Source: Caryophanales bacterium
GTDB taxonomy: Bacteria; Bacillota; Bacilli; JARBTR01
Reading direction: 5' to 3'
Length of the DNA stretch: 64,000 bases
Assembly (NCBI GenBank): GCA_029240105.1
Contig: JARBTR010000009.1
Location: 61,009 to 125,008 of the forward strand
Both the position numbers and the translations under genes were made by a program. Every line of letters begins with the position of its first letter. Position 1 is the first letter of the stretch. The notes beneath the pieces were generated by a model that saw only the letters and a list, made by a program, of their open reading frames with translations, was not told the DNA's origin and made no database searches. Below, piece by piece: positions 8,655 through 18,070 of the stretch.

Positions 8655-9552
8655 TTAAAATCTCCTTTATAACCTCTGCTGAAGTTGTATAGAGTAAGAC
8701 TTCTGGACTAATGGCAACACGATGGTTCAGAACGAATGGACATACCTTTATAATGTCATCAGGTGTCACATAGGTACGATTTTGAAAATAAGCCCAACCT
8801 TTAACAACTTTAACCAAGTCAAGTAACGCTCTTGTACTAATGGCAACTTTTACCGACTCATGATTTCGAATCTTTGATACAATCTCAAGTATGTAGTCGA
8901 GCAGTGAGTCGTCCAATTTAACTTGGTCAATTTCCTGCTGAATTTCACTGATTAGCACCTTACTAATGTGTGGTGCTTGAAAACTCGTTGATTTTCTATC
9001 AAGAAGAACAATTTTCTTCTCAATGTTAATTGGCAAGTAGGAAAACGGAATTTTAATCATAAATCGATCTAGCTGTGCTGCTGGTAAAGGAAACGTACCT
9101 TGAAGTGATTCAACAGGGTTTTGTGTTGCAATAACAAAAAAGTGCTCTCCTAGTGATATTTGTTCACCATCTATCGTCACTTGTGTTTCGCCCATAGCTT
9201 CTAACAAACAAGATTGTGTTCGTGGATTCGCACGATTAATTTCATCCATCAAAAGTATATCTGTATAAATAGGACCAATTTTTAATTCAAAATCCGTTTT
9301 CACTGGATTATAAAATTTAAGACCAAGAACATCGGAAGGAATCAAATCCGGTGTACACTGAACTCGCTTGTAAGTAAGGTCTAAAGCTTGGCTGAATGAT
9401 TTAGCCAACATGGTTTTTCCGCATCCAGGAACACTTTCAAGCAAAACATGACCTTTCTGTAAAAAACTAATAAGAAGGAGATCTATTTCTAAATCTCTGC
9501 CAACATTATTTAATAACAATTGTTTTCTTAAGCTTTTCAATTCTTCAAACAT
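8620..9552 (-). CDS. MoxR family AAA+ ATPase (YeaC-like)
   Basis: 310 residues, the usual MoxR length. Walker A GCGKT at 43-47, Walker B LLMDEINRA ending near 108, sensor 1 ATQNP and the downstream STRALLDL region are all present. MoxR ATPases act as chaperone-like partners of DUF58/VWA proteins. First gene of a three-gene operon (MoxR, DUF58, DUF4129-like). ATG at 9552 follows GAGGGATACAT. Confidence 0.88.
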   Translation of the reverse strand: MFEELKSLRKQLLLNNVGRDLEIDLLLISFLQKGHVLLESVPGCGKTMLAKSFSQALDLTYKRVQCTPDLIPSDVLGLKFYNPVKTDFELKIGPIYTDILLMDEINRANPRTQSCLLEAMGETQVTIDGEQISLGEHFFVIATQNPVESLQGTFPLPAAQLDRFMIKIPFSYLPINIEKKIVLLDRKSTSFQAPHISKVLISEIQQEIDQVKLDDSLLDYILEIVSKIRNHESVKVAISTRALLDLVKVVKGWAYFQNRTYVTPDDIIKVCPFVLNHRVAISPEVLLYTTSAEVIKEILNETPVPIFSNN

Positions 9553-9770
9553 ATGTATCCCTCGTCTATTTTGGTTTTTTAAATCTAAAATGTTTTTTCA
9601 ATAGTAGTAAGAAAAACATTAGAAAGCAATAAATTAGCCCTTAAGGAAAATATTGGTTAATTATCTTTTATTATCATAACAATAATTGTATGAATGTGGT
9701 CAATTAATTTGATAACTGTCAGTTGTTTTTTAAATGCTGATCCTTACTTTGTTATAAAGCAATAGTATAG

Positions 9771-9809
9771 AAAAAACCCTACTGAACTAAGGATATCAAT
9801 TCAGTAGGG
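9771..9809 (-). terminator. Intrinsic terminator of pdaA-like gene
   Basis: Inverted repeat CCCTACTGAA ... TTCAGTAGGG, followed on the minus strand by a run of six T. It lies just after the stop of the deacetylase gene. Confidence 0.85.
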
Positions 9810-9820
9810 CTGATTTTATT

Positions 9821-10792
9821 CTATTTTCCATATTGATCTAAACTTTTAAATATATAGCCTTGTGCTTTTAGATCCGTAATGATTTTATCTAGTGCTTCTG
9901 CATTATCTTTGGAAACTGCATGTAGTAAAATTATTGCCCCCGGATGTATTTGCGGCATGACGGTATCATAGGCATGTTGCGAGCCTTTTTGCTCGGTTGT
10001 GACCCAATCTTTATAGGCAACAGACCAAAAAACTGTTTGATACCCCATTTTATTTGCGATATCAAGTGATAGTTCTGAGAAAGCTCCAGTTGGTGGGCGC
10101 ATGTAGCGTATTTCCTTTTGACCAATGACCTTCGCTAATTCATTTTTGACATAGTCGAGTTCTGTTTTAACATCTTCTACTGAGATATCTGACAAATTGT
10201 AATGATGCCATGTATGGTTTGCAATGATATGGCCTTCTTGATCCATTCGCTTAACTAAAGTAGCGTTGTTTGTGACATATGTGCCCGTCACAAAAAAGGC
10301 TGCTGGAACTTGGTGATTTTTCAATACATCTAGAATGGCTGGCGTAAACCCATTTTCATATCCCTCGTCAAAAGTGAGATACAATGAATTACCACCTGAT
10401 TTGTCTAGGTAAATACCATTAAATCTACGTAGTATTGATTTGTAATTTTCGTTAACACCTGGAGGGTTTCCATTCGCGCTTATTTTATATCCCCAATTTA
10501 GCCGTTTTGAAGAGACCGGCTGTGAATCTGTTGGGGCTGGAGTTGTCACAACAGGTGGCGGAACTTGCTTTACCTCAGGTGCCAATGATTTTTTTGCAGC
10601 TTTCATGATAACTTGTTCTTCTTTATCTTGTATTTTGTAATTTTTTATTTCTTCTTTGCTTAATAAAGGTGGTGGTTCTATAGTTTTTTTAGTAGTAGTT
10701 GGTTTACTTTTTGCAGCATTCAAGTATACAAATGCAAATGAAGCGATTATAAAAGCGAGAGCCATAATACTTATAGTCACTTTTTTCCCCAT
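9821..10792 (-). CDS. pdaA: PdaA-type polysaccharide (muramic) deacetylase
   Basis: 323 residues from the ATG at 10792, chosen because GAGGT lies about 8 bases upstream; an in-frame ATG 41 codons earlier has no such site and would mask the signal anchor. Membrane anchor at about 5-24, a Pro/Lys-rich linker of about 70 residues, then a NodB domain: motif 1 TFDEGYENG, motif 2 HTWHH, motif 3 RPPTGAFSE, and LLHAVSKDNAEAL near the end. The YENG extension and overall sequence match B. subtilis PdaA, which removes N-acetyl groups from muramic acid to form cortex muramic delta-lactam. The second Asp of the usual TFDD is Glu here; PdaA itself also deviates at this site. The linker makes it longer than PdaA. 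Confidence 0.82.
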   Translation of the reverse strand: MGKKVTISIMALAFIIASFAFVYLNAAKSKPTTTKKTIEPPPLLSKEEIKNYKIQDKEEQVIMKAAKKSLAPEVKQVPPPVVTTPAPTDSQPVSSKRLNWGYKISANGNPPGVNENYKSILRRFNGIYLDKSGGNSLYLTFDEGYENGFTPAILDVLKNHQVPAAFFVTGTYVTNNATLVKRMDQEGHIIANHTWHHYNLSDISVEDVKTELDYVKNELAKVIGQKEIRYMRPPTGAFSELSLDIANKMGYQTVFWSVAYKDWVTTEQKGSQHAYDTVMPQIHPGAIILLHAVSKDNAEALDKIITDLKAQGYIFKSLDQYGK

Positions 10793-11035
10793 AAAAGTTA
10801 ACCTCGTTTGAACCGGATTTTTGAAGTGGTTACTACTACAAATGATACCATATCTCAATTCGTTACAACTAAAAATTGACAAATTGTGCGGTTTTTTGAC
10901 AAACATGTTTGGCAAGCGAATAAGTACCTATAAATTCATGAGATCTAATTAAAGGACCAAACTGGATTTAGTAAATATATGTTAGAGCTGGCCATTGAAT
11001 TATCAATAATGTAAACAAACGTACAATTTTAATTT

Positions 11036-11073
11036 AAAAAAGAAATTCTGCAACATAGCAGAATTTCTTTTTC
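11036..11073. terminator. Intrinsic terminator after VOC gene
   Basis: Inverted repeat AAAGAAATTCTGC/GCAGAATTTCTTT flanked by A- and T-runs, so it may work in both directions. It lies immediately after the VOC gene stop. Confidence 0.8.
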
Positions 11074-11084
11074 TTATATAATTT

Positions 11085-11516
11085 TTATTTTACTCCGGGT
11101 ACTTCTGCTTGAACGCTAACTTGCCAACCAATGCCGAATTTATCTGTTACAGCGCCATAGCAAGGGCTCCAAAACGTTGATTGAAGAGGCATGGTTACAG
11201 TTCCGCCTTTGGATAACTTTTCAAAAAGTTCTCTAGCCTTTGATTCAACTATATCACTAATTGCAATCGAGATTTTATCACATTTTTCTTCAAAAGGATG
11301 TCCTGGCATAGTATCTGAGAAATAAATGATAGAATCTCCAATTTGTAATTCAGCATGCAGGATACGGTCTTTAATTTCTTCTGGCATTTCAAACCCAGGT
11401 TCATTTGTTTCACCAAATGTCATAAGTCCTTTTGATTCCGCTTGAAAAACTTCCTTGTAAAATTCATAGGCTTCTCTAGTATTACCATTAAATACAAAAT
11501 AGGATATTAACTTCAT
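11085..11516 (-). CDS. VOC superfamily (PhnB/glyoxalase-like) protein
   Basis: 143 residues from the ATG at 11516, which has GGAGGG 6 bases upstream; an in-frame upstream start would place the ribosome site inside the gene. The sequence shows the PhnB-like pattern: an N-terminal FNGNTREAYEFYKEVF motif, a central LHAELQIGDSIIYFSD strand and a C-terminal FWSPCYGAVTDKFGIGWQV. Proteins of this type are small VOC-fold dimers of generally unknown substrate. No neighbour points to a role; it has its own terminator. Confidence 0.8.
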   Translation of the reverse strand: MKLISYFVFNGNTREAYEFYKEVFQAESKGLMTFGETNEPGFEMPEEIKDRILHAELQIGDSIIYFSDTMPGHPFEEKCDKISIAISDIVESKARELFEKLSKGGTVTMPLQSTFWSPCYGAVTDKFGIGWQVSVQAEVPGVK

Positions 11517-11705
11517 TTTTGCCCTCCAAAGTTTTAAACTTTTAAGCATTTTAACTCTATCTTATCATTTCTAGAAACTTCGACTTCAATTCTCTTTTCG
11601 TGCATAAAATTCCTTATTTTCCACAAAGTAAATGCATAAGGCTTTCAGCACAAAGTTTCCTAAATAGGCTGAAAATTGCATGTTGCGCAAGCTCATGCAT
11701 GACCT

Positions 11706-11734
11706 GAATTTTAAAATGAAAAGCTTACATAACC
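11706..11734 (+). promoter_or_regulatory. Possible sigma-G promoter of the SASP gene
   Basis: GAATT at 11706-11710 and CATAACC at 11728-11734 are separated by 17 bases, near the forespore sigma-G pattern. The -10 match is partial, so this is tentative; SASP genes are classic sigma-G targets. Confidence 0.35.
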
Positions 11735-11755
11735 CACATTAAAGAAGGTGAGATC

Positions 11756-11965
11756 ATGACTACTAATTCAAACAGAAACAAGCTTCTTGTCCCAGGCGTT
11801 GAAAAAATGCTTACTCAATTTAAAGAAGAAATTGCATCAGAATTTGGGATTGCACTTGGTGCACATACTTCTTCATATGAGAACGGATCAGTTGGTGGCG
11901 AAGTAACAAAACGCCTCGTTCGACAAGCACAGCAAGATTTAAGCCAAAAAACAGGTGATAAATGA
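11756..11965 (+). CDS. Alpha/beta-type small acid-soluble spore protein
   Basis: 69 residues, standard length. It carries the GPR protease cleavage region (EIASEFGI), the conserved LGAHTSSYENGSVGGEVTKRLV block and the C-terminal QAQQDL segment. These proteins coat DNA in the dormant spore, protect it from UV and heat, and are degraded at germination. ATG is preceded by AGAAGGTGAG. A single gene with its own terminator. I do not assign a specific ssp letter. Confidence 0.93.
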   Translation: MTTNSNRNKLLVPGVEKMLTQFKEEIASEFGIALGAHTSSYENGSVGGEVTKRLVRQAQQDLSQKTGDK

Positions 11966-12008
11966 CCTGATAGTGACTGATAAAAAGAATAGCCCACTAT
12001 TCAAACTT

Positions 12009-12033
12009 AAACCCGGCCAGGTTGGTCGGGTTT
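12009..12033 (+). terminator. Terminator of the SASP gene
   Basis: AAACCCG ... CGGGTTT hairpin with inner CC/GG pairs, followed by CTGCTTTTT. Confidence 0.75.
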
Positions 12034-12124
12034 CTGCTTTTTACTGTCTACATTTTAAGAAACAGTTAAGATGCTAAAAATACCGTTAATAACGGTATCG
12101 ATTTAATGTAAATAGCCTTTATTT

Positions 12125-12307
12125 TTAAATGTTTATTTTACTGTTCTTTAATTCCTTTAATTCATCCCGTATTTCTTTTAAATATTCATTTCTTTGTTTC
12201 ATTGACTTTATAGTAGTTATAACGAAATATACGCCTAAAAAAACAATGCCGAGTAAAAATAAGAAATATAATATTGGAAATATTTGAAAAAGACCAACCA
12301 TATGCAT
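12125..12307 (-). CDS. 60-aa single-span membrane protein, function unknown
   Basis: One membrane helix (about 9-31) followed by a basic/acidic amphipathic helix (KSMKQRNEYLKEIRDELKEL) likely to form a coiled coil in the cytoplasm. ATG follows GGGGAGAAAC, a good ribosome site, which supports a real gene despite the small size. No operon partner. Similar short membrane peptides with a coiled tail are common in Bacillaceae; no role can be assigned. Confidence 0.6.
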   Translation of the reverse strand: MHMVGLFQIFPILYFLFLLGIVFLGVYFVITTIKSMKQRNEYLKEIRDELKELKNSKINI

Positions 12308-12572
12308 GTTTCTCCCCTAGAAAAAATTTAATAACAACATTTTAACATATTATTCCAGTTAATCTGTTTTTTAAATTTCGTGGTAAATCAACAAACTCTA
12401 CAAAAAAAGTACATAAGAATGCTAAAAAGAATGTGAATCCGCTTCAACCGGCCTTTTAAACTTTAATTTATGTGTTGAGAGCTAAACTACATTTTTTGTT
12501 CGCTTTTTCCCCTTCTTTCACTATGGTATACTGTTTTCTCTAATAAACAGGTGTTTACAAGGGGGTATCACA

Positions 12573-14813
12573 ATGCAGCAAGAGTACATAGAGATTATTG
12601 GGGCAAGGGAAAATAACCTCAAAGGGGTAAGTTTACAGATTCCGAAACGAAAAATTACCATTTTCACGGGTGTTTCTGGCTCAGGTAAGTCTTCCATTGT
12701 ATTTGAAACAATTGCACAAGAAGCGAACCGACAATTGAACGAAACCTTTTCGAATTTCATTCGAGGGTTTTTGCCGAAATATAGCCGTCCCGATGTAGAA
12801 GATATTCGTAATCTTTCAACTGCAATTGTGATAGACCAGAAACGAATCGGCGGGAATGTCCGTTCAACTTTAGGAACAATTACAGATATAGCGCCTATTC
12901 TACGCGTTTTGTTTTCAAGAATTGGACAGCCTCATATTGGGCCAGCCTACTATTTTTCCTTTAACGATCCAAATGGCATGTGCCCAGAGTGTGAAGGAAT
13001 TGGGAGAATAGTCACGCTAGATGTGGAAAAGGCACTCGATATAGACAAATCCTTGAATGGTGGGGCTATTTTGCTACCAGGTTATAAACCCGGTTCATGG
13101 CAATTGAAGATGTACACCGGTACAGGTTTTTTTGATAATGATAAAAAAATTAAAGATTATTCTCCTGAAGCATACAATAAGTTGCTATATGCTACACCTG
13201 AGAAAATCGCTGTTAATTTGATGGATGGTGAAATGAATGCTACTTATGAAGGGCTTGTTGTAAGGTTCATTCGTCAAAATATCAAAACTGATAGAGAGAA
13301 ATCGCAGTCTTCCATGGAGAAACTTGCAGCTTATACCACTACTCAAGTTTGTACTTGTTGCCATGGCAAGCGATACAATGATCGTATTTTAGAAGCGAAA
13401 ATTCTTGGTAAAAACATCGCTGAAATGACAGCCTTGCAGATTGATGAACTTGTTGAAATGTTAAAACAAGTGGATGAACCTATTGCAGTACCAATCATCG
13501 AGAGCCTCTGTGAGCGTTTAAATGGCTTAATTGATATTGGTTTAGATTATGTTAGTTTAGATCGCGAAACATCTACTCTATCTGGGGGAGAATCTCAACG
13601 TGTAAAAATGGTCAAACACCTAAACAATAGTTTGACTGATTTGCTCTATATCTTTGATGAACCAAGCATCGGCTTACATCCAAGAGACGTTCACCGCTTG
13701 AATGATTTGTTGGTAAAACTTCGTGATAAAGGGAATACAGTAATTGTTGTTGAACATGATCCTGATGTCATTAAAATTGCTGATCAAATCGTTGATGTTG
13801 GGCCGAAAGCAGGAGAAAATGGTGGAACGATTACCTTCACCGGCAGTTATGTAGATCTAACTAAATCCGATACTTTAACAGGGACTCACATTGGCAGAAG
13901 TCTTACGGTAAATGAAGTTCCCCGTAAGGCATCAACATTTTTCGAGACAAAAAGAAGTAATTTACATAATTTAAAGAATGAATCACTTCGGATTCCAAAA
14001 GGCATTTTCACAGTGGTGACTGGAGTTGCTGGTTCCGGGAAAAGTACATTGGTGAATAAAGTGTTTGCGAAAGAATATCCTGAGGCAATTATCATTGACC
14101 AAAGTGCAGTTAGTGCCAACCGTCGCTCAAATCCTGCCACCTATACTGGAATTATGGATCTCATTCGAGGACTATTCGCTGATGCCAACAGGGTTAGTGC
14201 TGGGTTATTCAGTTACAACTCAGAAGGCGCTTGTGAAAAATGCAACGGGGTTGGATATATAGAAACCGATCTTTCATTTATGGATGCAATCCAGACTGAG
14301 TGCAGCGAATGTGGCGGCACTCGTTATAAAAAGGAAGTGCTGGCTTACACTCTGAATGGGAAAACAATTGTCGATGTAATGGGTATGACTATTTCTGAAG
14401 CAAACGACTTCTTCACCGACAAATCGATTGCTAGTAAACTTAAGAACATCTATACAGTCGGGTTGCATTATATGACACTGGGGCAACCCCTCAATACCCT
14501 TTCTGGTGGGGAATGTCAGCGTTTGAAATTAGCGAAAGAGTTGACGAAGAAAGGCAATATCTACATCATGGATGAGCCGACAACCGGCTTACACATGTCT
14601 GATATCACGAATATCCTCTCTTTAATCAATCAACTCGTTGAAAAAGGAAATACTGTCATTGTGATTGAGCATAATCTTGATGTCATACGTAGTGCCGACT
14701 GGATTGTAGATTTAGGCCCAGATGGTGGTAGCAAAGGTGGACAAGTTCTCTTCGAAGGACCGCCTCTTGATTTGAAAAATTGCCAACCTTCGATAACGGC
14801 CAAATATATTTAA
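12573..14813 (+). CDS. UvrA-like ABC ATPase (class II UvrA paralogue)
   Basis: 746 residues, about 200 shorter than UvrA (around 940). Two ABC modules are visible: Walker A GVSGSGKSS near the N-terminus and GVAGSGKST near 485, signatures LSGGESQRVKM and LSGGECQRLKL, and Walker B IFDEPSIGLHP and IMDEPTTGLHM. Zinc-binding CxxC pairs include CPEC, CTCC, CEKC and CSEC. The reduced length fits loss of the UvrB-binding and insertion domains, as in UvrA2 proteins linked to drug tolerance or resistance to DNA-intercalating antibiotics. It stands alone with its own GGGGG-containing ribosome site, not beside uvrB. Repair or drug protection is inferred from the family. Confidence 0.85.
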   Translation: MQQEYIEIIGARENNLKGVSLQIPKRKITIFTGVSGSGKSSIVFETIAQEANRQLNETFSNFIRGFLPKYSRPDVEDIRNLSTAIVIDQKRIGGNVRSTLGTITDIAPILRVLFSRIGQPHIGPAYYFSFNDPNGMCPECEGIGRIVTLDVEKALDIDKSLNGGAILLPGYKPGSWQLKMYTGTGFFDNDKKIKDYSPEAYNKLLYATPEKIAVNLMDGEMNATYEGLVVRFIRQNIKTDREKSQSSMEKLAAYTTTQVCTCCHGKRYNDRILEAKILGKNIAEMTALQIDELVEMLKQVDEPIAVPIIESLCERLNGLIDIGLDYVSLDRETSTLSGGESQRVKMVKHLNNSLTDLLYIFDEPSIGLHPRDVHRLNDLLVKLRDKGNTVIVVEHDPDVIKIADQIVDVGPKAGENGGTITFTGSYVDLTKSDTLTGTHIGRSLTVNEVPRKASTFFETKRSNLHNLKNESLRIPKGIFTVVTGVAGSGKSTLVNKVFAKEYPEAIIIDQSAVSANRRSNPATYTGIMDLIRGLFADANRVSAGLFSYNSEGACEKCNGVGYIETDLSFMDAIQTECSECGGTRYKKEVLAYTLNGKTIVDVMGMTISEANDFFTDKSIASKLKNIYTVGLHYMTLGQPLNTLSGGECQRLKLAKELTKKGNIYIMDEPTTGLHMSDITNILSLINQLVEKGNTVIVIEHNLDVIRSADWIVDLGPDGGSKGGQVLFEGPPLDLKNCQPSITAKYI

Positions 14814-14855
14814 AATATCTAATTAATGTAGTAAGTAAATAATAATCATAAAAAT

Positions 14856-14891
14856 AACGCATTGCTTGCTTAAAAATAGCTACAATGCGTT
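14856..14891. terminator. Intrinsic terminator after UvrA-like gene
   Basis: AACGCATTG ... CAATGCGTT hairpin with flanking A- and T-rich runs, between the converging UvrA-like and lipoprotein genes. Confidence 0.75.
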
Positions 14892-14977
14892 TTACTGTTT
14901 ATATAAACATCTAAATAAATAGGTTCTTTCAAAGTCTTACAAAATAAAAATTTTATTTTATAAATTATGTTGAAAAT

Positions 14978-15553
14978 CTATTTAATTGAGAAAAAGGATT
15001 CTAACTGATTTTGAGCTTCTCCAACAAGATTATTAAATTTCTCTTTTACATAGAATTGAGCTAAATCTCCAAAGTTTTTAATGATATCCTCTCTCGTATA
15101 ATGAGCGAACTCCTGATATTTAGTTTCATCTAGTCCCGAAGCACCCATCGTATCTCGTACCATAAATTGAATTTCCTCTGCATTTCCAATAAAAGCAAAG
15201 AGCATAGCTGCATAAGATTCCAGTTCTTTTTGACTAAATGAAATACTCTTAATGACTCCGTCTGCTTTTGGCTCATAGAAAATTTTCAAACCATTTGTAC
15301 CATCCGATTGAATGGAAAAATATTGTTGTTTGAAATCTGGATTGATTTCTGGCAAAGCATTCACTATTGCAGCAACTTTGTTGTTATCACCAATGTAATC
15401 CGTTTTGTTGTTCAACATTTGTGTATAACTATCAACATCATTGGTTTCCAGCAGTTTTGTGTATCCATCTAATTCTTCTTTTGATGGTGCACAACCTGCT
15501 AAACCTAAAATACCTGTACACAAAATAATGCTTACAACGATCAATTTTTTCAT
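14978..15553 (-). CDS. Lipoprotein with DUF4825-like domain
   Basis: 191 residues from the ATG at 15553. A signal peptide ends in the lipobox LAGC, so the mature protein is lipid-anchored on the outer face of the membrane. The segment NKTDYIGDNNKVAAIVNALPE resembles the start of DUF4825, a domain of unknown function found in Bacillus envelope proteins and near anti-sigma factors. The GGAG site is 13 bases from the ATG; a TTG three bases upstream is an alternative start. Monocistronic, between two terminators. Function unknown. Confidence 0.7.
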   Translation of the reverse strand: MKKLIVVSIILCTGILGLAGCAPSKEELDGYTKLLETNDVDSYTQMLNNKTDYIGDNNKVAAIVNALPEINPDFKQQYFSIQSDGTNGLKIFYEPKADGVIKSISFSQKELESYAAMLFAFIGNAEEIQFMVRDTMGASGLDETKYQEFAHYTREDIIKNFGDLAQFYVKEKFNNLVGEAQNQLESFFSIK

Positions 15554-15602
15554 CAAGAAAATCACGCTCCACTATAATAGTATCACTATGCTTACATAAA
15601 AA

Positions 15603-15626
15603 TAAACCTACACAAAGTGTAGGTTT
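15603..15626 (-). terminator. Terminator of prfC
   Basis: Perfect stem TAAACCTACAC/GTGTAGGTTTA with a 3-base loop, followed by ATTTTTA on the minus strand. Confidence 0.85.
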
Positions 15627-15635
15627 AGAAAAATT

Positions 15636-17143
15636 TTATCGATGGTCATCCATTGGATTATATAACTCAACATCCGGATTCTTTTCCATAAACCAACGCA
15701 TTGCATATTCGTTTTCAAATAGGAAAACGTAGTTTCCAAAACGATCTTTTGCAAGCATAGAGCGCTGTGAATTTAACTTCTCATCTACTGAATCGCCTTT
15801 TACCCAGCGTGTTGTTTTGCTACCAATGTGGTCCAAAATAACTTCCGTATTGTATTCATTTCGCATACGGTGTTCGAAAACCTCAAACTGCAATTGTCCA
15901 ACGGCTCCCAAAACATACGTTTCAAAACCAACAGTTTGGAACAACTGAATTGCTCCCTCTTGTACCAATTGGTGAATACCTTTTTGGAAATGTTTTTGTT
16001 TGAGCACATTCTTAGCACTAACGCGAACAAAAAGCTCTGGTGTAAACTGTGGCAATCTATCGAATTCAAATAATTGTTTTCCTGATGTGAATGTATCTCC
16101 GATTTGATATGTTCCTGTATCGTAAAATCCAATGATGTCTCCAGCAACCGCTTCATTAACCGTTTCACGTTCTTCAGCTAAGAACTGAGTAGATTGAGTC
16201 ACTTTAAATTGTTTTCCTGTACGAGACAATTTCATGTTCATCCCACGCTCGAATTTTCCAGAACAAATTCGTACAAAAGCGATTCGGTCGCGGTGCTTTG
16301 GATCCATGTTGGCTTGAATTTTAAAAATAAAGCCTGTGAAATCTTCTGAAGTCGGAACGATTTCACCAATAGACGAATCACGCGGTTGTGGTGCTGGTGC
16401 AAATTTCAGATATGTGCAATTCGTTCTTCAGAAAATTCGTTACCTGCTTCATTGACAAGCTCGATTTCTTCTAACATTTGTGTATAGTAAGTTGAATTCG
16501 TAACTTCATGAGGAACGGCTAGCTGGCCATTCTCATCTAGTGGCAAGAAACGATCCTCACCATCTCCTTTGAACATTTCAATGCGGTTGTTGAAACGGTC
16601 ATAGATTCCAAAGAAATCTTTCCCCATCCCTATTGGCCAGTTCATTGGATAAGACTCTATACCAAGTACCCGCTCTAACTCAGCCAGCAATTCTAGTGGT
16701 TCTTTCCCTTGACGGTCCATTTTATTAATGAAAGTAAAAATTGGAATTCCGCGCATACGACAAACTTTGAATAGTTTGATCGTTTGATCTTCGATACCCT
16801 TTGCTGAGTCGACAATCATCACGGCGCTATCTACCGCAGTTAATGTACGATACGTATCTTCAGAAAAATCTTGGTGTCCAGGTGTATCCAGGATGTTGAT
16901 GCGGAAACCGTCATAATCAAACTGCATAACAGATGAAGTTACAGAGATTCCACGTTGTTTCTCAATTTCCATCCAGTCTGAAGTTGCATATTTTCCAGTT
17001 TTTCTTGCCTTTACTGTACCTGCATCACGGATAGCTCCTCCAAATAGAAGTAACTTCTCCGTAAGTGTTGTTTTCCCTGCGTCCGGGTGTGAAATAATTG
17101 CAAATGTACGACGCGATTGTATATCTTCGATAAGTGAAACCAT
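15636..17143 (-). pseudogene. prfC: prfC (peptide chain release factor 3) disrupted by about 70-bp internal deletion
   Basis: The N-terminal part (17143 to about 16406) reads as RF3: GTPase motifs [16 protein letters not shown] and NKMD, ending ...[11 protein letters not shown] then TGA. The C-terminal part resumes in another frame at ETYLKFAP-like codons ([12 protein letters not shown], about 16412) and runs to 15636 with the RF3 C-terminal domains ([22 protein letters not shown]). Intact RF3 (about 525 aa) has a segment of roughly 23 residues here, of the type GELTPVFFGSAL...FGVQ; it is missing, and the junction shifts the frame. The two parts sum to about 502 residues. No other lesion is visible, so the event is recent or an assembly error. 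RF3 recycles RF1/RF2 and is dispensable in many bacteria. Confidence 0.85.
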
Positions 17144-17187
17144 ATGATTTAACCTTGCCTTTTCTTATTGGTAAAAAATCCTTTGAA

Positions 17188-17216
17188 ATAATATACGTTT
17201 ACATATTTTATGTCAA
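17188..17216 (-). promoter_or_regulatory. Sigma-A promoter of prfC
   Basis: On the minus strand TTGACA (17216-17211) and TATTAT (17193-17188) are separated by exactly 17 bases, a near-consensus housekeeping promoter about 45 bases ahead of the prfC start. Confidence 0.75.
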
Positions 17217-17394
17217 CTCTTCCTAATTTCATTGCTTTATTAAAGTCTTTCAAATGTTAAAAATTTAATATGGATAGTTTATCATAAATGGCAATGTAAT
17301 TTCTCAACAATTCTATTTTGCACAATGGATTTTCGTTATAATAAAAAGAATTCAATATAATTTACTGACATGCGAAAGGAAAGGTACTCAAACG

Positions 17395-17709
17395 ATGAAA
17401 ATTTACACGAAGGCTGGAGACAGTGGTCAGACAACATTTGGTGGTTGTGAAATGAATAAAAACAATCCCACGGCAGAAGCCATTGGTACCATTGATGAAT
17501 TGAATAGCCAACTAGGAGTCACACGTTATCATATTTTGAATAATGAGCTACAGAATCTTCTTTTAAAAATACAAAATGATCTTTTTGTTATAGGGGCAGT
17601 CATTCATGGTGCAAAAAATCAAAAAATCACTGAAACACATATTCAACTTTTAGAGGCATTGAAAGAGAATCATGCTAGTCAAGTTGGAGAAACACCCATT
17701 GTTTTTTAA
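17395..17709 (+). pseudogene. Truncated PduO-type cob(I)alamin adenosyltransferase
   Basis: 104 residues. The N-terminal half is a good PduO-type ATP:cob(I)alamin adenosyltransferase: MKIYTKAGDSGQT phosphate-binding start, GTIDELNSQLG and the helix ending FVIGAVI. The normal protein is about 190 residues; here the reading frame ends soon after residue 85 in a tail (ASQVGETPIVF) unlike the family, and the C-terminal helices with the RTVxRRAER motif needed for ATP and cobalamin binding are missing. The start has an AGGAAAGG site. Probably non-functional. No other cobalamin gene is nearby. Confidence 0.75.
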
Positions 17710-17785
17710 GTATCTTCATTGTTAATTATGATGTTTTACATGAATCATTTTTTTGGCTAGGTTCTTATAAAGGGGAGATAATTTT

Positions 17786-18070
17786 ATGGGTTCTAATTGT
17801 CGTCATTTGCCGGAGAATAGTTTCAAGAAAAATCTTGTTTGCAAAAAATGTGGTAAAAAGATTACTTACAAAATGCCTACTTATATTTTTTATATCTTGG
17901 GTTTTTGTTTAGGTGAATTTTTAGATTTTTATTTGAGTAAATATGTATTTGCTGCGCCAATTATTTTTTTTATTTATTTGTTCGCTTTAATTATGGGTAT
18001 TTGTTTAATTCAGTGGGTTATAAATCCGTTAATAGGCTACAAAGAGTTTTATCCATTTAGGGATGTTTAA
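17786..18070 (+). CDS. Small zinc-ribbon membrane protein, function unknown
   Basis: 94 residues: an N-terminal Cys-rich region (C5, then CKKCGKK near 20-26) that could form a treble-clef or half zinc ribbon, followed by two membrane helices (about 33-52 and 57-80) and a short cytoplasmic tail. ATG follows AAAGGGGAG. No recognised family. It is followed by a gene-free stretch of about 400 bases. Confidence 0.6.
   Translation: MGSNCRHLPENSFKKNLVCKKCGKKITYKMPTYIFYILGFCLGEFLDFYLSKYVFAAPIIFFIYLFALIMGICLIQWVINPLIGYKEFYPFRDV

Noticed and set aside
15800..16168. 122-codon frame inside prfC
   Set aside because: Alternative frame of RF3 C-terminal sequence; no family features or ribosome site.
16300..16420. 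Programmed frameshift or translational bypass in prfC
   Set aside because: About 23 conserved residues are missing from the DNA itself, so no recoding event could restore the protein.
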